Assembly: GCA_025359985.1 (NCBI GenBank)
Contig: JANYDB010000021.1
Coordinates: 1-41,319, forward strand
Length of the DNA: 41,319 bases
Reading direction: 5' to 3'
From: Burkholderiales bacterium
Lineage (GTDB): Bacteria > Pseudomonadota > Gammaproteobacteria > Burkholderiales > Usitatibacteraceae
Each line of letters opens with the position of its first letter. The first letter of the stretch is position 1. Shown here in pieces: positions 1 to 8,737 of this stretch. The translations under genes were made by a program, and so were the position numbers. The notes below the pieces were generated by a model, which saw nothing but the letters and a program-made list of their open reading frames with translations, was not told the origin of the DNA and searched no databases.

Positions 1-1380
1 TGGGTAAAAGGCCAAAATGGCTCGGTTCCCAACGGTGCTTTCATCGGTGGTCAGGAAGGTTCGCGCCAGTTGCCGGTTTGTCGTGCGGGCTACAACAATA
101 GTGTTTATCCCGGCAAAATTGTCGCCCAGAATTGCAATATCGGTGTCGGCGGCAAAGAAATTTTGGTGGCCAGCTACGAAGTCATGGTGGCTAGTGCTCC
201 TGCAACCGCTCATCCGATACCGGCACCAGGCGCACCACCAGTAGCGGTCACTGCTGCTAACGCTAGTAATGCCGCACTATCGCCTGCTGATACCGCTAAA
301 GTATTGGCCTGGATGGCCCGCCAAACCGCAACGGCGAAGCAACCCTACTGCTACCGCCAAAGCTATGGTCGTGGCGTTGGTGTGCCATTAAGCACCTGCG
401 GGCCCGGTGACCAGAAAAACGGTTTGCTGTGCTATCCCGATTGCAAGGCGGGCTATGGTGGTGCTGGCCCGGTATGTTGGGCTTCCTGTCCATCCGGCTA
501 CACAGATACCGGGGCATTATGCACACGGCCTGCAGACTCTTACAGCAATTCAGGCGGCAGCGGCAACTGTGACAGCGGCTATACCAACATGGGCCTTTAC
601 TGCCAGAAAAATTCACCCTGGTTTGGTACCCGTGAAAAATCCTGTCCATCAGGCAGCTACTACAGCGCGGGTCTGTGTAAGGTCAATTGCAAATCAGGCT
701 ATACCAACACCGGTCTGACTTGCTATAAAGGTCCGGATACGGTTGCCAAATCTTCATACGGTCGCGGTGTGGGTAGCCCGATGAAATGCGCAGCAGGTCA
801 GCAGGAAGACGCCGGCTTGTGCTACTCGTATTGTAAAACCAACTTCGCCGGTGTGGGCCCGGTTTGCTGGCAGAATTGCCCAGCAGGTACTACCAATTGC
901 GCAGCGGGATGCTCCGTTAACGCCAGCGAGTGTGCTTCCAAAACAGCCAATATGGTGATTGCCCCGCTGATCCTGGCTGCCAACATCTTTACGTTAGGTG
1001 CCAGCAGTGAAATCACTGCAGGTAAGGCCGAGTTAACAGCCGCGTTGAAAGCCAAGGACATCACGGCTGCGAGAGCGGCGCTGGCCAAAACTATGACCGC
1101 GTATGCATCTCGTCTCGGTGAGATGACCACCAAAGAAGTGGCCGTTACTATTCAGAAACAGTTTGCGCCCAATGCCGCAAAATGGGTCGCAACCGAATAT
1201 GGTAAGACGCAACTTTATATGGCTACCAAACAAACAGATGCCCAATTGGCTGAGAGCTATGCACGCGATTTAGCGGGGCTCGATCCCACGGGTGTTGCGG
1301 GTGTAGTCGAAGCCTTCACACAATCGATCTGTAATTCTGATGAGCCGTTCCCTAAAGTGACGCCGCTGACGAATAATTAA
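1..1380 (+). CDS. DM9 (DUF3421) plus Cys-rich repeat protein, 5' end cut by window
   Basis: The reading frame is open from the first base, so the gene starts outside the window; 459 residues are visible. The first ~60 residues match the DM9/DUF3421 pattern: W-V-x-G, VPNGAFIGGQE, LPVCRAGY, VYPGKI, CNIGVGGKE, then YEVMVA. A Cys-rich section follows with repeated units such as YGRGVG, LCYPDCKAGY, GPVCW and CPSGYT. Two related blocks (about 120-165 and 250-300) each start with YGRGVG. The last ~140 residues are Ala-rich, with a hydrophobic stretch (MVIAPLILAANIFTLG). DM9 domains are known as carbohydrate-binding modules in animal lectin-like proteins. A secreted or surface binding role here is inference. 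The last 37 codons recur at 5187-5300. Confidence 0.75.
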   Translation, partial: WVKGQNGSVPNGAFIGGQEGSRQLPVCRAGYNNSVYPGKIVAQNCNIGVGGKEILVASYEVMVASAPATAHPIPAPGAPPVAVTAANASNAALSPADTAKVLAWMARQTATAKQPYCYRQSYGRGVGVPLSTCGPGDQKNGLLCYPDCKAGYGGAGPVCWASCPSGYTDTGALCTRPADSYSNSGGSGNCDSGYTNMGLYCQKNSPWFGTREKSCPSGSYYSAGLCKVNCKSGYTNTGLTCYKGPDTVAKSSYGRGVGSPMKCAAGQQEDAGLCYSYCKTNFAGVGPVCWQNCPAGTTNCAAGCSVNASECASKTANMVIAPLILAANIFTLGASSEITAGKAELTAALKAKDITAARAALAKTMTAYASRLGEMTTKEVAVTIQKQFAPNAAKWVATEYGKTQLYMATKQTDAQLAESYARDLAGLDPTGVAGVVEAFTQSICNSDEPFPKVTPLTNN

Positions 1381-1887
1381 ACAGACGATCCAAGACGGTA
1401 CGCCAGCTCAAGACGCGTATCGACTAAAAATTAAAGCTCGCATCCGCAAGGATAGCGGGCTTTTTTTTGCTTGCGATTGAGCAGAAGATCGAGCTGCAAG
1501 TCGGGATTGCTATTCAATAGTCACCTGAGAGAAAATGTTTTAACCATCCACACCAAAGTGAAAAATGCGCATTCACTTCAAGCAGATTTGATTCATTCAA
1601 CCCATCCCCATCCCGCGTATTTTTTCTAATCTTTTTATCCTGGTAGGAATGGCGTTAATTTCATCGATAGGTGTGTCTTCAGCCGGGAGCGCGTTAGCGC
1701 CAACAGTAGTGCCTGAAAAAATAGCGACAGCAAAACAGGCAAAAGCATCCGCGCGCTAGCCTATACCATCAAAGTCATACTCCTCAGCACCGGCATTGAG
1801 TGGGCGGTAACGCTTACGCTGGAAGGTAATGCCAACGGTCTCACCGAGTTCGAGATGCCATCAAGCTGGGCTGGGCGCGAGGACTTG
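1265..1887. repeat. Long direct repeat, copy A
   Basis: This ~620-base segment recurs at 5185-5828 with scattered substitutions and small indels. It contains the end of the DM9 gene, the intergenic terminator and the 5' part of an M61 peptidase gene. The two copies lie in the same orientation and enclose about 3.3 kb carrying the methyltransferase and alkaline-phosphatase-superfamily genes. Similarity begins at GCGATTTAGCGGGGCT and becomes unclear after GAGGACTTG, where copy B appears to have lost sequence. Confidence 0.9.
1435..1468 (+). terminator. Rho-independent terminator after the DM9 gene
   Basis: AGCTCGC-ATCC pairs across a GCAA loop with GGAT-A-GCGGGCT, with one wobble pair and one bulged A, and runs into eight Ts. 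The same element recurs in the second repeat copy with a better matched lower stem. Confidence 0.85.
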
Positions 1888-2012
1888 GGGCAAGGTATAA
1901 AAGATTTTAGGGTGATGGGCGGTAAGATCAGTAGCGATGTGGAAATGAAAAATGCAGTAGTCGGGCAGGGGGCTGCAGGATTGCTTCAATGTGGGTTATA
2001 AGAATAATTTAA
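1535..2012 (+). pseudogene. M61-type peptidase remnant, copy A (internally deleted)
   Basis: The sequence is homologous to the 5' part of the peptidase pseudogene at 5466-7180, but the start codon is followed by TTT TAA. The next Met (ATGCGCATTCAC) also soon meets a TGA, and further frame changes follow. After GAGGACTTG it carries a stretch that copy B lacks (frame reading GQGIKDFRVMGGKISSD), so it is not a simple recent copy of B. Around 1988-2020 it again resembles the extreme 3' end of copy B (CAATGTGG ... TTTAAAAC.CTAG). This suggests a whole gene with about 1 kb lost inside. No product is expected. Confidence 0.7.
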
Positions 2013-2260
2013 AACGCTAGGATTCGCGGGTCTTATATCGGCACTTACAACCTTGGCGTTCGACTTGCCCTCAGTTTTTATATCAACCGTTGATGCATGT
2101 GCGCGACACCAACCAGAGGTATACAAATTATTGATAGACATTAACGTAAAATATGAGAGGTATTTACCAATAAACAAAAATTGTGTGACCATTCACGAAC
2201 AGTTGCACTGTCCAAATATGGATTGCGCCATATCACTCTTTTTAAATCATTACTTATCAT
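2013..2260. other. AT-rich leader before the methyltransferase
   Basis: No convincing gene is seen in these bases. An open frame from about 2053 runs into the methyltransferase in another frame and resembles nothing known to me. A promoter is expected here but no clear -35/-10 pair is visible. No Shine-Dalgarno sequence precedes the ATG at 2261. Confidence 0.4.
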
Positions 2261-2881
2261 ATGGCTATTCTCTCAACAGACAGCGTTGTGCAAACCTACC
2301 GTCGCTATGCGCCGATGTACGACAGTATTTTTGGTGCAATCTTGGAGCCCGGGCGCGTAAAGCTTGCGCAAGCCGTTATAAAAATGGCACCAAAAAAAAT
2401 ATTGGAAGTTGGTGTGGGAACTGGCCTACTTTTGCCTCACTACCCCGCGTCTGCAGCGATATTTGGCATTGATTTATCTGAAGATATGTTGGCCATCGCT
2501 AAAAAACGCGCAACCACCCTAATTGGCCGCAATATTACCCTGCTTCAGATGGACGCTGAAACAATTGATTTCCCAGACAATTCATTTGATTGCATAACCC
2601 TGCCCTACGTCCTCTCGGTGACGCCTCACCCAGAAAAGCTTATTGGCGAAATTCGGCGCATTTGCACTAAAGGCGGCACGATTTATATCTTAAATCATTT
2701 CAGCGGCAGTCGCTTTTGGTGGCTGCTCGAACGCTCTGTTCGCGCTATTGCGGACCGGATTGGCTTTCAATCCGATTTTAGCTACGATGCGCAAATTTCT
2801 GTCCACTCGTGGACGGTCGTGTCAGTGGCGTCGGTGAATTTGTTTGGGCTATCCAAATTAGTAGAGATTCGCAATGATTAG
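2261..2881 (+). CDS. PmtA-like class I SAM methyltransferase
   Basis: This 206-residue Rossmann methyltransferase has motif I at about residues 46-60 (ILEVGVGTGLLLPHY). An acidic motif II follows (IFGIDLSEDML), then the MDAE and FPDNSFD region and a post-I strand ending ILNHFSG. The N-terminal YRRYAPMYDSIFGAILEPGR and the NHF..S segment resemble phosphatidylethanolamine N-methyltransferases of the Rhodobacter PmtA type, which make phosphatidylcholine. Ubiquinone or other small-molecule methyltransferases remain possible. The stop overlaps the next start (2874) by 8 bases, indicating translational coupling to the membrane enzyme downstream. The pair looks more AT-rich than the housekeeping genes and is flanked by direct repeats, suggesting acquisition. 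Confidence 0.75.
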   Translation: MAILSTDSVVQTYRRYAPMYDSIFGAILEPGRVKLAQAVIKMAPKKILEVGVGTGLLLPHYPASAAIFGIDLSEDMLAIAKKRATTLIGRNITLLQMDAETIDFPDNSFDCITLPYVLSVTPHPEKLIGEIRRICTKGGTIYILNHFSGSRFWWLLERSVRAIADRIGFQSDFSYDAQISVHSWTVVSVASVNLFGLSKLVEIRND

Positions 2882-4763
2882 CGTAGTGAAAAATTCATCT
2901 GCCGGTTCATCAGCAATACGCAGTTTCGCTTGTGAATTGCTGGCGTGGTTTTCACTTCCGTTTATTTTTCTTTATTTTTACTCAGCGTATCCGATTGCGA
3001 AAAGCGGAGTTACCGTCGCACATCTAAAAATAGTACTCGCCGTGTTTATATTAATTTGCGCAACCAGAGTTTTGCTGTGCTTAACAAATTTAGCCAAACA
3101 TATCATTACCTCTATTAGCGCCTTGCTATGGGGCACTGCACTATTTGTTCTAACACTCTATTACAGCTTGGTAATCATCGGACTTAATGCATGGGGCCAT
3201 GTTGTGTCATGGAATCTGATTCGCAGCTATGCTTTGCAAGCCCCCTATCTGGCAGAAGCACTTGGCTTGTCGTTTGGATTGGTGTTGAGCCTAATTGCAA
3301 TCGCATACGCTAGCTTTTTGTTATCGACGTGGGCTGCAGTCAAACACTCTATATGGCCTGCTGAGTTAGCACGGCTGTTCAAAAACTCGGGGCGCACAAG
3401 GGCAATTGGCATGGCTGCCATCGGAATGTTACTTGTATCTAGCTCATCGATTTGGGGTGCATTTTCATTCCCTGTTCGTGATACGGGTGAGCCGTTAATT
3501 AATACTTTTTTTCCGAGAGATGGCGTACAAGGCTTTTCAGGCTTCGGCGTTGACACAAAAGCGAGCGAAAAAATAGACCGTGTAAATGATCAAGCAAGAG
3601 TCAATTACCAGCCAAATCCAAATGCGGAACGTCGTAACTTAATTTTGATCGTTGTGGATGCGTTGCGCCCAGACCACATGGGCGTCTATGGTTATGCGCG
3701 TGATACAACGCCTAATTTGCAGCGGCTAATCGCCTCCAATGAGGTCGTCGTAAGAGTTGCACCACAAATGCGCGCGTCTTGTTCGGAATCTGCTTGCGGA
3801 TTATTTAGTCTAGCCAGTTCACGTTTTTTTCATGAAGTTTCGGCGCGACCATTTACCTTACAACAAGTGCTAAAGGCGCATGGTTATCAGGTCAAGATGA
3901 TTATGGGCGGCGACCATACTAATTTTTATGGCTTGCGCGACTTGTACGGAGAGGTTGATTTTTTTATTGACGGCTCCAGCCCATCGGTAAAATACTCTAA
4001 TGCAGACCGCTGGCTAGTCAATGAAACGCAGAAACTACCAGATTCAACCGGTACGCCGACAATGATTCAATATCACATGATGTCAACACATCCTTTAGGA
4101 ACCAGAGAACCTGCTTTCGCCAAGTTTTTACCCGCAACTAACTATTCACTCTCAATTACCCGCCCTACGCTCAAACAACAAAACGCGATCAACTACTACG
4201 ATAACGGTGTGTCGCAAGCGGACGACGTGATTTATCAGCTTCTAAGAACATTAAAGCAAAAAAAATATTTGGAAAACGCGTTGGTGATCATTACCGCGGA
4301 CCATGGCGAGGCCCTTGGCGAACATGGTCATTACAGCCACGCAAGTGATTTGCGAGAGGCGGTTATTCGAATACCGTTTGTGACGCTTAGCTATGGATAT
4401 CATCCAACACAATTTTCGATTTCGCGGACAGCATTTGCACAGGTGGATATCGCACCAACGGTTTTGACTGATTTTCAGATGCCAATTCCAGAGGGTTGGA
4501 AAGGCAATGCGTTGCATAACGATCAACGCTCTGATTTCACGTATTTGCAGCAAGGTGATGAAATTGGTTTAATTGACTATCGTTCAGAAAACAAGGTATG
4601 GAAGTATTGGTTTAAAATTGGCACTGGCGAAGAATACGCATTCGATCTTACTGCTGATCGAACAGAAACAAAAAACTTAATTTCAGTACTCTCCTTAAGT
4701 GCTCAAGTAAAGGAATGGAGAGTGTTAACAAGAAAAATTAGACCAGTTGCGGACGGGCGATAG
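2874..4763 (+). CDS. Membrane-anchored sulfatase / phosphotransferase-like enzyme (alkaline phosphatase superfamily)
   Basis: The 629 residues start with about five hydrophobic segments within residues 15-200, then a periplasmic catalytic domain. Metal-site motifs are visible: VVDALRPDH (Asp262, Asp267) and TADHGEALGEHGHYSH (Asp476, His477). The nucleophile is expected in RASCSESACGLFSL (Ser302, Cys303, Ser304, Ser306, Cys308). This is neither a plain C-x-P-x-R sulfatase signature nor the usual Thr context of EptA or LtaS. Known relatives include sulfatases, phosphoethanolamine transferases and phosphoglycerol transferases. Coupling to a PmtA-like methyltransferase suggests lipid or glycan head-group modification, which is inference. 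The start overlaps the upstream stop. Confidence 0.8.
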   Translation: MISVVKNSSAGSSAIRSFACELLAWFSLPFIFLYFYSAYPIAKSGVTVAHLKIVLAVFILICATRVLLCLTNLAKHIITSISALLWGTALFVLTLYYSLVIIGLNAWGHVVSWNLIRSYALQAPYLAEALGLSFGLVLSLIAIAYASFLLSTWAAVKHSIWPAELARLFKNSGRTRAIGMAAIGMLLVSSSSIWGAFSFPVRDTGEPLINTFFPRDGVQGFSGFGVDTKASEKIDRVNDQARVNYQPNPNAERRNLILIVVDALRPDHMGVYGYARDTTPNLQRLIASNEVVVRVAPQMRASCSESACGLFSLASSRFFHEVSARPFTLQQVLKAHGYQVKMIMGGDHTNFYGLRDLYGEVDFFIDGSSPSVKYSNADRWLVNETQKLPDSTGTPTMIQYHMMSTHPLGTREPAFAKFLPATNYSLSITRPTLKQQNAINYYDNGVSQADDVIYQLLRTLKQKKYLENALVIITADHGEALGEHGHYSHASDLREAVIRIPFVTLSYGYHPTQFSISRTAFAQVDIAPTVLTDFQMPIPEGWKGNALHNDQRSDFTYLQQGDEIGLIDYRSENKVWKYWFKIGTGEEYAFDLTADRTETKNLISVLSLSAQVKEWRVLTRKIRPVADGR

Positions 4764-5184
4764 CCAAAAATAAAACTGTTAATTGAAGACATGTGATGTC
4801 ATAAATATAGACGGCTGCTTAAATAAAAACGCACAGCAAACAGGCCTTTAAAGGCGCAAATATAAGTAGTGTTGATCTCATTAGGTTTTATACTGGGACG
4901 GAGAAAATCAAGTACTTCTGTATCTTTGAGGTAATGTAATGACGAGTTGGCTATCCCGATTGTGGGCGTTAATTTTCGTTATTGTTTGGCTAGGAATGTC
5001 TAGTCTTGCGGATCAAGCAGTATTCCTGCTTGTAAAAACGAATTTTTGATTTTTACGTACCTTTAGTTCGGCATAAATCATCTTTATTTCGGTTGCAATA
5101 GCTTGGGTCGCCGCAGTTTGCGTTGCCTTGTTTGTTTCAAAATCGATAAATGGTAGATGTCTAGTCCAAATTGCAGCGGCGGTA
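4764..5184. other. Intergenic stretch, possible 36-residue hydrophobic peptide
   Basis: This AT-rich spacer lies between the membrane enzyme and repeat copy B. A short frame at 4939-5049 would give a 36-residue peptide (MTSWLSRLWALIFV...) with one hydrophobic segment, preceded by GAGGTAATGTA. It could be a decayed signal-peptide exon of a lost gene or chance. Nothing else is recognisable. Confidence 0.3.
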
Positions 5185-5186
5185 GC

Positions 5187-5300
5187 GATTTAGCGGGGCT
5201 TGATCCTACGGGTGTCGCGGGTGTAGTCGAAGCCTTCACACAATCGATCTGTAATTCTGACGAGCCGTTCCCTAAAGTGACGCCGCTGACGAATAATTAA
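5187..5300 (+). pseudogene. Duplicated 3' tail of the DM9 protein gene
   Basis: The frame reads DLAGLDPTGVAGVVEAF and continues to the same TNN-stop as the gene ending at 1380, 37 codons in all. The codons differ from copy A mainly at silent positions. There is no start or upstream domain, so it is a detached fragment. Confidence 0.85.
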
Positions 5301-5354
5301 ACAGACGATCCAAGACGGTACGCCAGCTCAAGACGCGTATCAACAAAAAATTAA

Positions 5355-5387
5355 AGCCCGCATCCGCAAGGATAGCGGGCTTTTTTT
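5355..5387 (+). terminator. Rho-independent terminator in repeat copy B
   Basis: AGCCCGC-ATCC / GGAT-A-GCGGGCT hairpin with a GCAA loop, followed by seven Ts. The lower stem is fully paired, unlike copy A. It separates the DM9 tail from the peptidase remnant. Confidence 0.85.
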
Positions 5388-5465
5388 GCTTGCGATTGAG
5401 CAGAAGACTGAGCAGAAGGTCGGGCTGCAAGTCGGGATTGCTAATCAATAGTCACCCGTGAGAAA

Positions 5466-7180
5466 ATGTCTTATTCGGCCACACAAAAGCGAAAAATGCG
5501 CATTCACTTCAAGCAGAATTTATTCATCAAAGTCATCTCCATTCCGCTCATCCCACGTATTTTTTCTATTCTTTTAATCCTGATAGGGATGGCGTTAATG
5601 TCATCGATAGGCGTGTCTGCAGCCGGGAGCGCGTTAGCGCCAACAGTAGTGCCTGATAGAACAGCCGTCAGCAAAACAGGCAATAGCATCCGCGCGCTAG
5701 CCTATACCATCAAAGTCATACCCGTCAGCACCGGCATTGAGTGGGCAGTAACGCTTAAGCTGGAAGGCAATGCCAACGGTCTCACCGAGTTCGAGATGCC
5801 ATCAAGCTGGGCCGGGCGTGAGGACTTGCGTTCTTGAGGCCAATTATTTTCATGTCATCGGCACGGGTGCCTGGATCACACCTAAGCTCGGACGTGAAGC
5901 ACCGATCAAAATCACACTGCGTTAGAAACTTCCCGTTGAATGGGCGATTGCCATAGTTTCGGCGCGGACGAACGTACGCAATTAGTCAACACCACGCTTA
6001 GCTCGTTTCGACAAGGGCTGTATTTAGGGGGTGATTTTCGCATCGCAAAAGTGTTGGTGCGTAACTACCCTGTCTATATTGCGTTGCGCAGCGAATGGGG
6101 TTTTTTCGATGAAAATTTTAGTGATCTCGCTAAACGGATCGTGGAAATGGAACGCGCTTTCTGGCCTGATTATCGCTATACGTTTTTTCTTGTTTCTGCG
6201 ATTCCGACGGGCGGGGCTGAATTTTCTTCAGTAGGTGGCACAAGTCTGGAAAACGCCTTCGCCTTATTTCTTTCACCACGAACACAAATCAAAGACCTGC
6301 GATTTTTGTTAACTCACGAGCTGCTGCATCAATGGAACACTCGCCAGTTCGGCAATTTGCAAGAGCCCGAACAATTGCTCTATTGGTGGAGTGAAGGCAT
6401 CACCGATTTTTATACCCATCGCCTGCTATTACGCAATGGCTTATTTACCCCGCAGGAATTTCTCAAGACCTACAACGAGGCGCTGCGCAACTATACGCAA
6501 TCGAAAGTGCGTAATGCGCCCAACAGTCGCATTGAGACTGATTTTCGGAAGAACGCCGAGGTGGGCAGGCTGCCATACCTGCGTGGCATGTTGTTCGCGA
6601 CCAAGCTTGATTATGCAATTCGCGACGCTAGCAAGAGCCAGTATTCACTGGATGATGTGATGCGTGATTTGCTCAAATCGGCTCAACGAAATGAAAAAGC
6701 CGGGGTCAAGATTATCACGCCCAAACGCTTTGATGCCGACATCCTAATGAGCCATATCGAGCGTCGGCTGGGGCGTTCGTACAGTGATGAATTCGACCGC
6801 TACATTGAGCAAGGCGAAACCATCGAACTCGCAGCCACGATCTCGGCCCTTGTTTCGAACGTCGCGACATGCCATTCTGGCCCTATGAAGCCGGGTTTGA
6901 TAGCGGGGCCTCAGCCGCGGCTAAAAAAGTCATCGGTGTCGTCACTGAAAGCGCTGCCTATAAAGCGGGTTTAAGGGACGGAATGCCGCTGGTGGGATGG
7001 TCTATTTACAACGGCGATGCCACTAAAGAAATCGAACTCAGCGCGATGGTGAACGACAAGCGCGTAGTAATCAAATATCTACCTGTAGCTTTAACCGAAA
7101 TAATCGTTCCGCAATTTATACTGAAAAAAGAACTGAGCGCTGAGGCACTTATGCAATGTGGACGATCAGGAAAATTTTAA
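5466..7180 (+). pseudogene. M61-type (glycyl aminopeptidase-like) metallopeptidase, broken
   Basis: Pieces of one M61-like protein lie in order in three frames. The first is an N-terminal signal or anchor segment and beta domain (5466 to about 5828). A frame change follows, giving VLEANYFHVIGTGAWIT up to an in-frame TAG at 5923-5925. Another shift near 5950 opens the catalytic domain. It has the zinc motif HELLHQWNT and downstream WWSEGITDFYTHRL, typical of M61 gluzincins. Near 6840-6860 the frame changes again into a PDZ-like C-terminus (CFERRDMPFWPYEAGFD ... AYKAGLRDGMPLVGW) ending at 7180. About 30 or more codons present in copy A after EDL are missing here. M61 enzymes cleave N-terminal Gly or Ala from peptides. 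With three shifts and a stop this copy should be inactive, although the catalytic segment 5940-6974 is still open. Confidence 0.8.
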
Positions 7181-7447
7181 AACACTAGTATTGACGAGGT
7201 TTGTGGCGGCATTTTGGCTGAAAATTCGCGCCGTTGCTGGAGATTGGCTTAGAACTTGAAAGTGCCGAGGGCGGCCGATTATCGCAGGCAATTCCTGGTA
7301 GGTTGAGTTGCGCCGCTGCCCAACAGCGCACGTCAAGTTAAGGCGCCACTAAATTTGTGTCAGGTAGCCTAATCAGCAAACCTGAACCAGACCAACGATA
7401 ATGGTTTCAATCGATCCATCCACAACACCTACGACGGCAGACGACCT

Positions 7448-8149
7448 ATGCATTACCGCAAATACAGTCGCATTGAATGCTTATTCGGGGTCGCTATCAG
7501 CATGCTGGTTAGCTGTACATCCAGCCCGACACCACGGCTACCCGCCGCCATCGATGCCCGTGATGCAGTGATCGCGGCGATGGCAGGTGCCTGGGACAAC
7601 CGCACGCAGTTTGCCAGCGTCCCGGCTGCACTGAAAGTGCCACCGTCAGTGAATGGGGAATGGCTGGATTTGCAGCATGCCCGTTTTGCCGTGGTCGATG
7701 CGCCAGCCATCGGCTCGCACGTGCTGTATCTCGAATGGCGAAATGGTGGGCCTGAGGGAGCGATCTCGCGGCAGCGTATTTGGTCTTTCAGGATGGATGC
7801 GGCGGGTATAATCCGCATGGATTTTTTTGCGTTTGTGGATGGCAAGCCTTGGGCCGGTCGCGCTAACCATGCAGATGCATTTCGCGCATTGAGTGTTGAC
7901 GTGTTGCGGGGCTATGGTGCGGCGTGTGGGCTCGTATTCAATACTGATGGAGCCCGCTTTCGGGGTGTTATTTCGGCCAGCCAGTGCAATATTACGGCGG
8001 CCTCCGGACGGCGCATGAGTATTAATGCACAGGTGGAATTAGGCGCCGATGGTACGCTCGAATATCGTGAATCCGGTCAGCTCGAAGATGGCCGCTATGC
8101 CTTCCGTGTGCCAACCAGCCAACCCTATCGGTTTGTGCGCATTCTGTAG
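7448..8149 (+). CDS. CpeT/CpcT-family-like lipoprotein
   Basis: This 233-residue protein has a lipoprotein signal ending LVSC (Cys at about 23). The body begins MAGAWDNRTQF, continues with ISRQRIWSFRMD, then YGAACGLVFNTDGARFRGVI, SQCNI and a final PYRFVRI. This order (G-x-[WY]-x-N-x-x-Q, R-Q-R, G-C, F-x-G, C, F) is that of CpeT/CpcT proteins. In cyanobacteria those are phycobilin lyases, but they are also found in bacteria without phycobiliproteins, where the role is unknown. Here a periplasmic or outer-membrane ligand-binding role is more likely than a lyase role. It stands alone, 30 bases upstream of the M15 peptidase gene, and may share its transcript. Confidence 0.65.
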   Translation: MHYRKYSRIECLFGVAISMLVSCTSSPTPRLPAAIDARDAVIAAMAGAWDNRTQFASVPAALKVPPSVNGEWLDLQHARFAVVDAPAIGSHVLYLEWRNGGPEGAISRQRIWSFRMDAAGIIRMDFFAFVDGKPWAGRANHADAFRALSVDVLRGYGAACGLVFNTDGARFRGVISASQCNITAASGRRMSINAQVELGADGTLEYRESGQLEDGRYAFRVPTSQPYRFVRIL

Positions 8150-8179
8150 TGCGCTTAATTTATTTGCCTTACTGAACCC

Positions 8180-8701
8180 ATGCCCACTATGTCTCCAACT
8201 GACCAGCTTGCTCAACTTAATATCTCCGTTGAAACGATCACTCAACGCGGGTTACGTGAATACATCGAAGCGGCTGACTTGGTGCTGGTGGAGGTGGCGG
8301 TTGATGGTCGCGAGCATCTACTGACCCCCACTGCTGCAGCAGCTTGGGGGGCGCTTAAAGTGGCGGCGCTTGGCGATGGTATGACACTTGTAATGGTGTC
8401 CAGCTTTCGCAGTGTGCAGCGGCAATACGAAATCATTCAGTCCAAGCTTACGGCAGGGCAGTTGATTGACGATATTCTGCTGTCGGTTGCGCCGCCCGGT
8501 TATAGCGAGCATCACACGGGTTGCGCGATTGATATTGCTACGCTCGATCATCCGCTGTTGGAGATTTCGTTTGCGCACACGGCAGAGTTCGCATGGCTTG
8601 TGCAAAACGCGGGGCGGTTTGGTTTTACGCTTTCGTTTCCTGATGGTAATGCGGCGGGCTATCAGTACGAGCCATGGCACTGGTGTTTTCATCAACGCTA
8701 A
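8180..8701 (+). CDS. D-Ala-D-Ala carboxypeptidase, VanY type (peptidase M15B)
   Basis: The 173-residue protein has the M15 zinc signature S-E-H-H-T-G-C-A-I-D (His111 and Asp118 as ligands) and the late EPWHW motif supplying the third ligand. An earlier SSFRSVQRQYEI segment is also typical of the family. M15B enzymes trim the terminal D-Ala of peptidoglycan stem peptides or act as L,D/D,D-peptidases. No signal peptide is visible at this start, which is odd for a cell-wall enzyme. An upstream start is not obvious, because only 30 bases separate it from the preceding gene. Confidence 0.85.
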   Translation: MPTMSPTDQLAQLNISVETITQRGLREYIEAADLVLVEVAVDGREHLLTPTAAAAWGALKVAALGDGMTLVMVSSFRSVQRQYEIIQSKLTAGQLIDDILLSVAPPGYSEHHTGCAIDIATLDHPLLEISFAHTAEFAWLVQNAGRFGFTLSFPDGNAAGYQYEPWHWCFHQR

Positions 8702-8737
8702 GCACCTAAGCCCGTTTGCTAACAATACTGAACGGCT

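Larger units (their letters stand above)
5185..5828. repeat. Long direct repeat, copy B
   Basis: This is the second copy of the segment at 1265-1887. It has a longer GAGCAGAAG run around 5398-5420 and an intact peptidase start. Together the copies bracket the coupled gene pair; recombination between them would delete it. Confidence 0.9.

Noticed and set aside
2053-2472. Open frame of 139 codons overlapping the methyltransferase start
   Set aside because: It needs a TTG start, has no family motif, and most of it overlaps the well supported methyltransferase in another frame.
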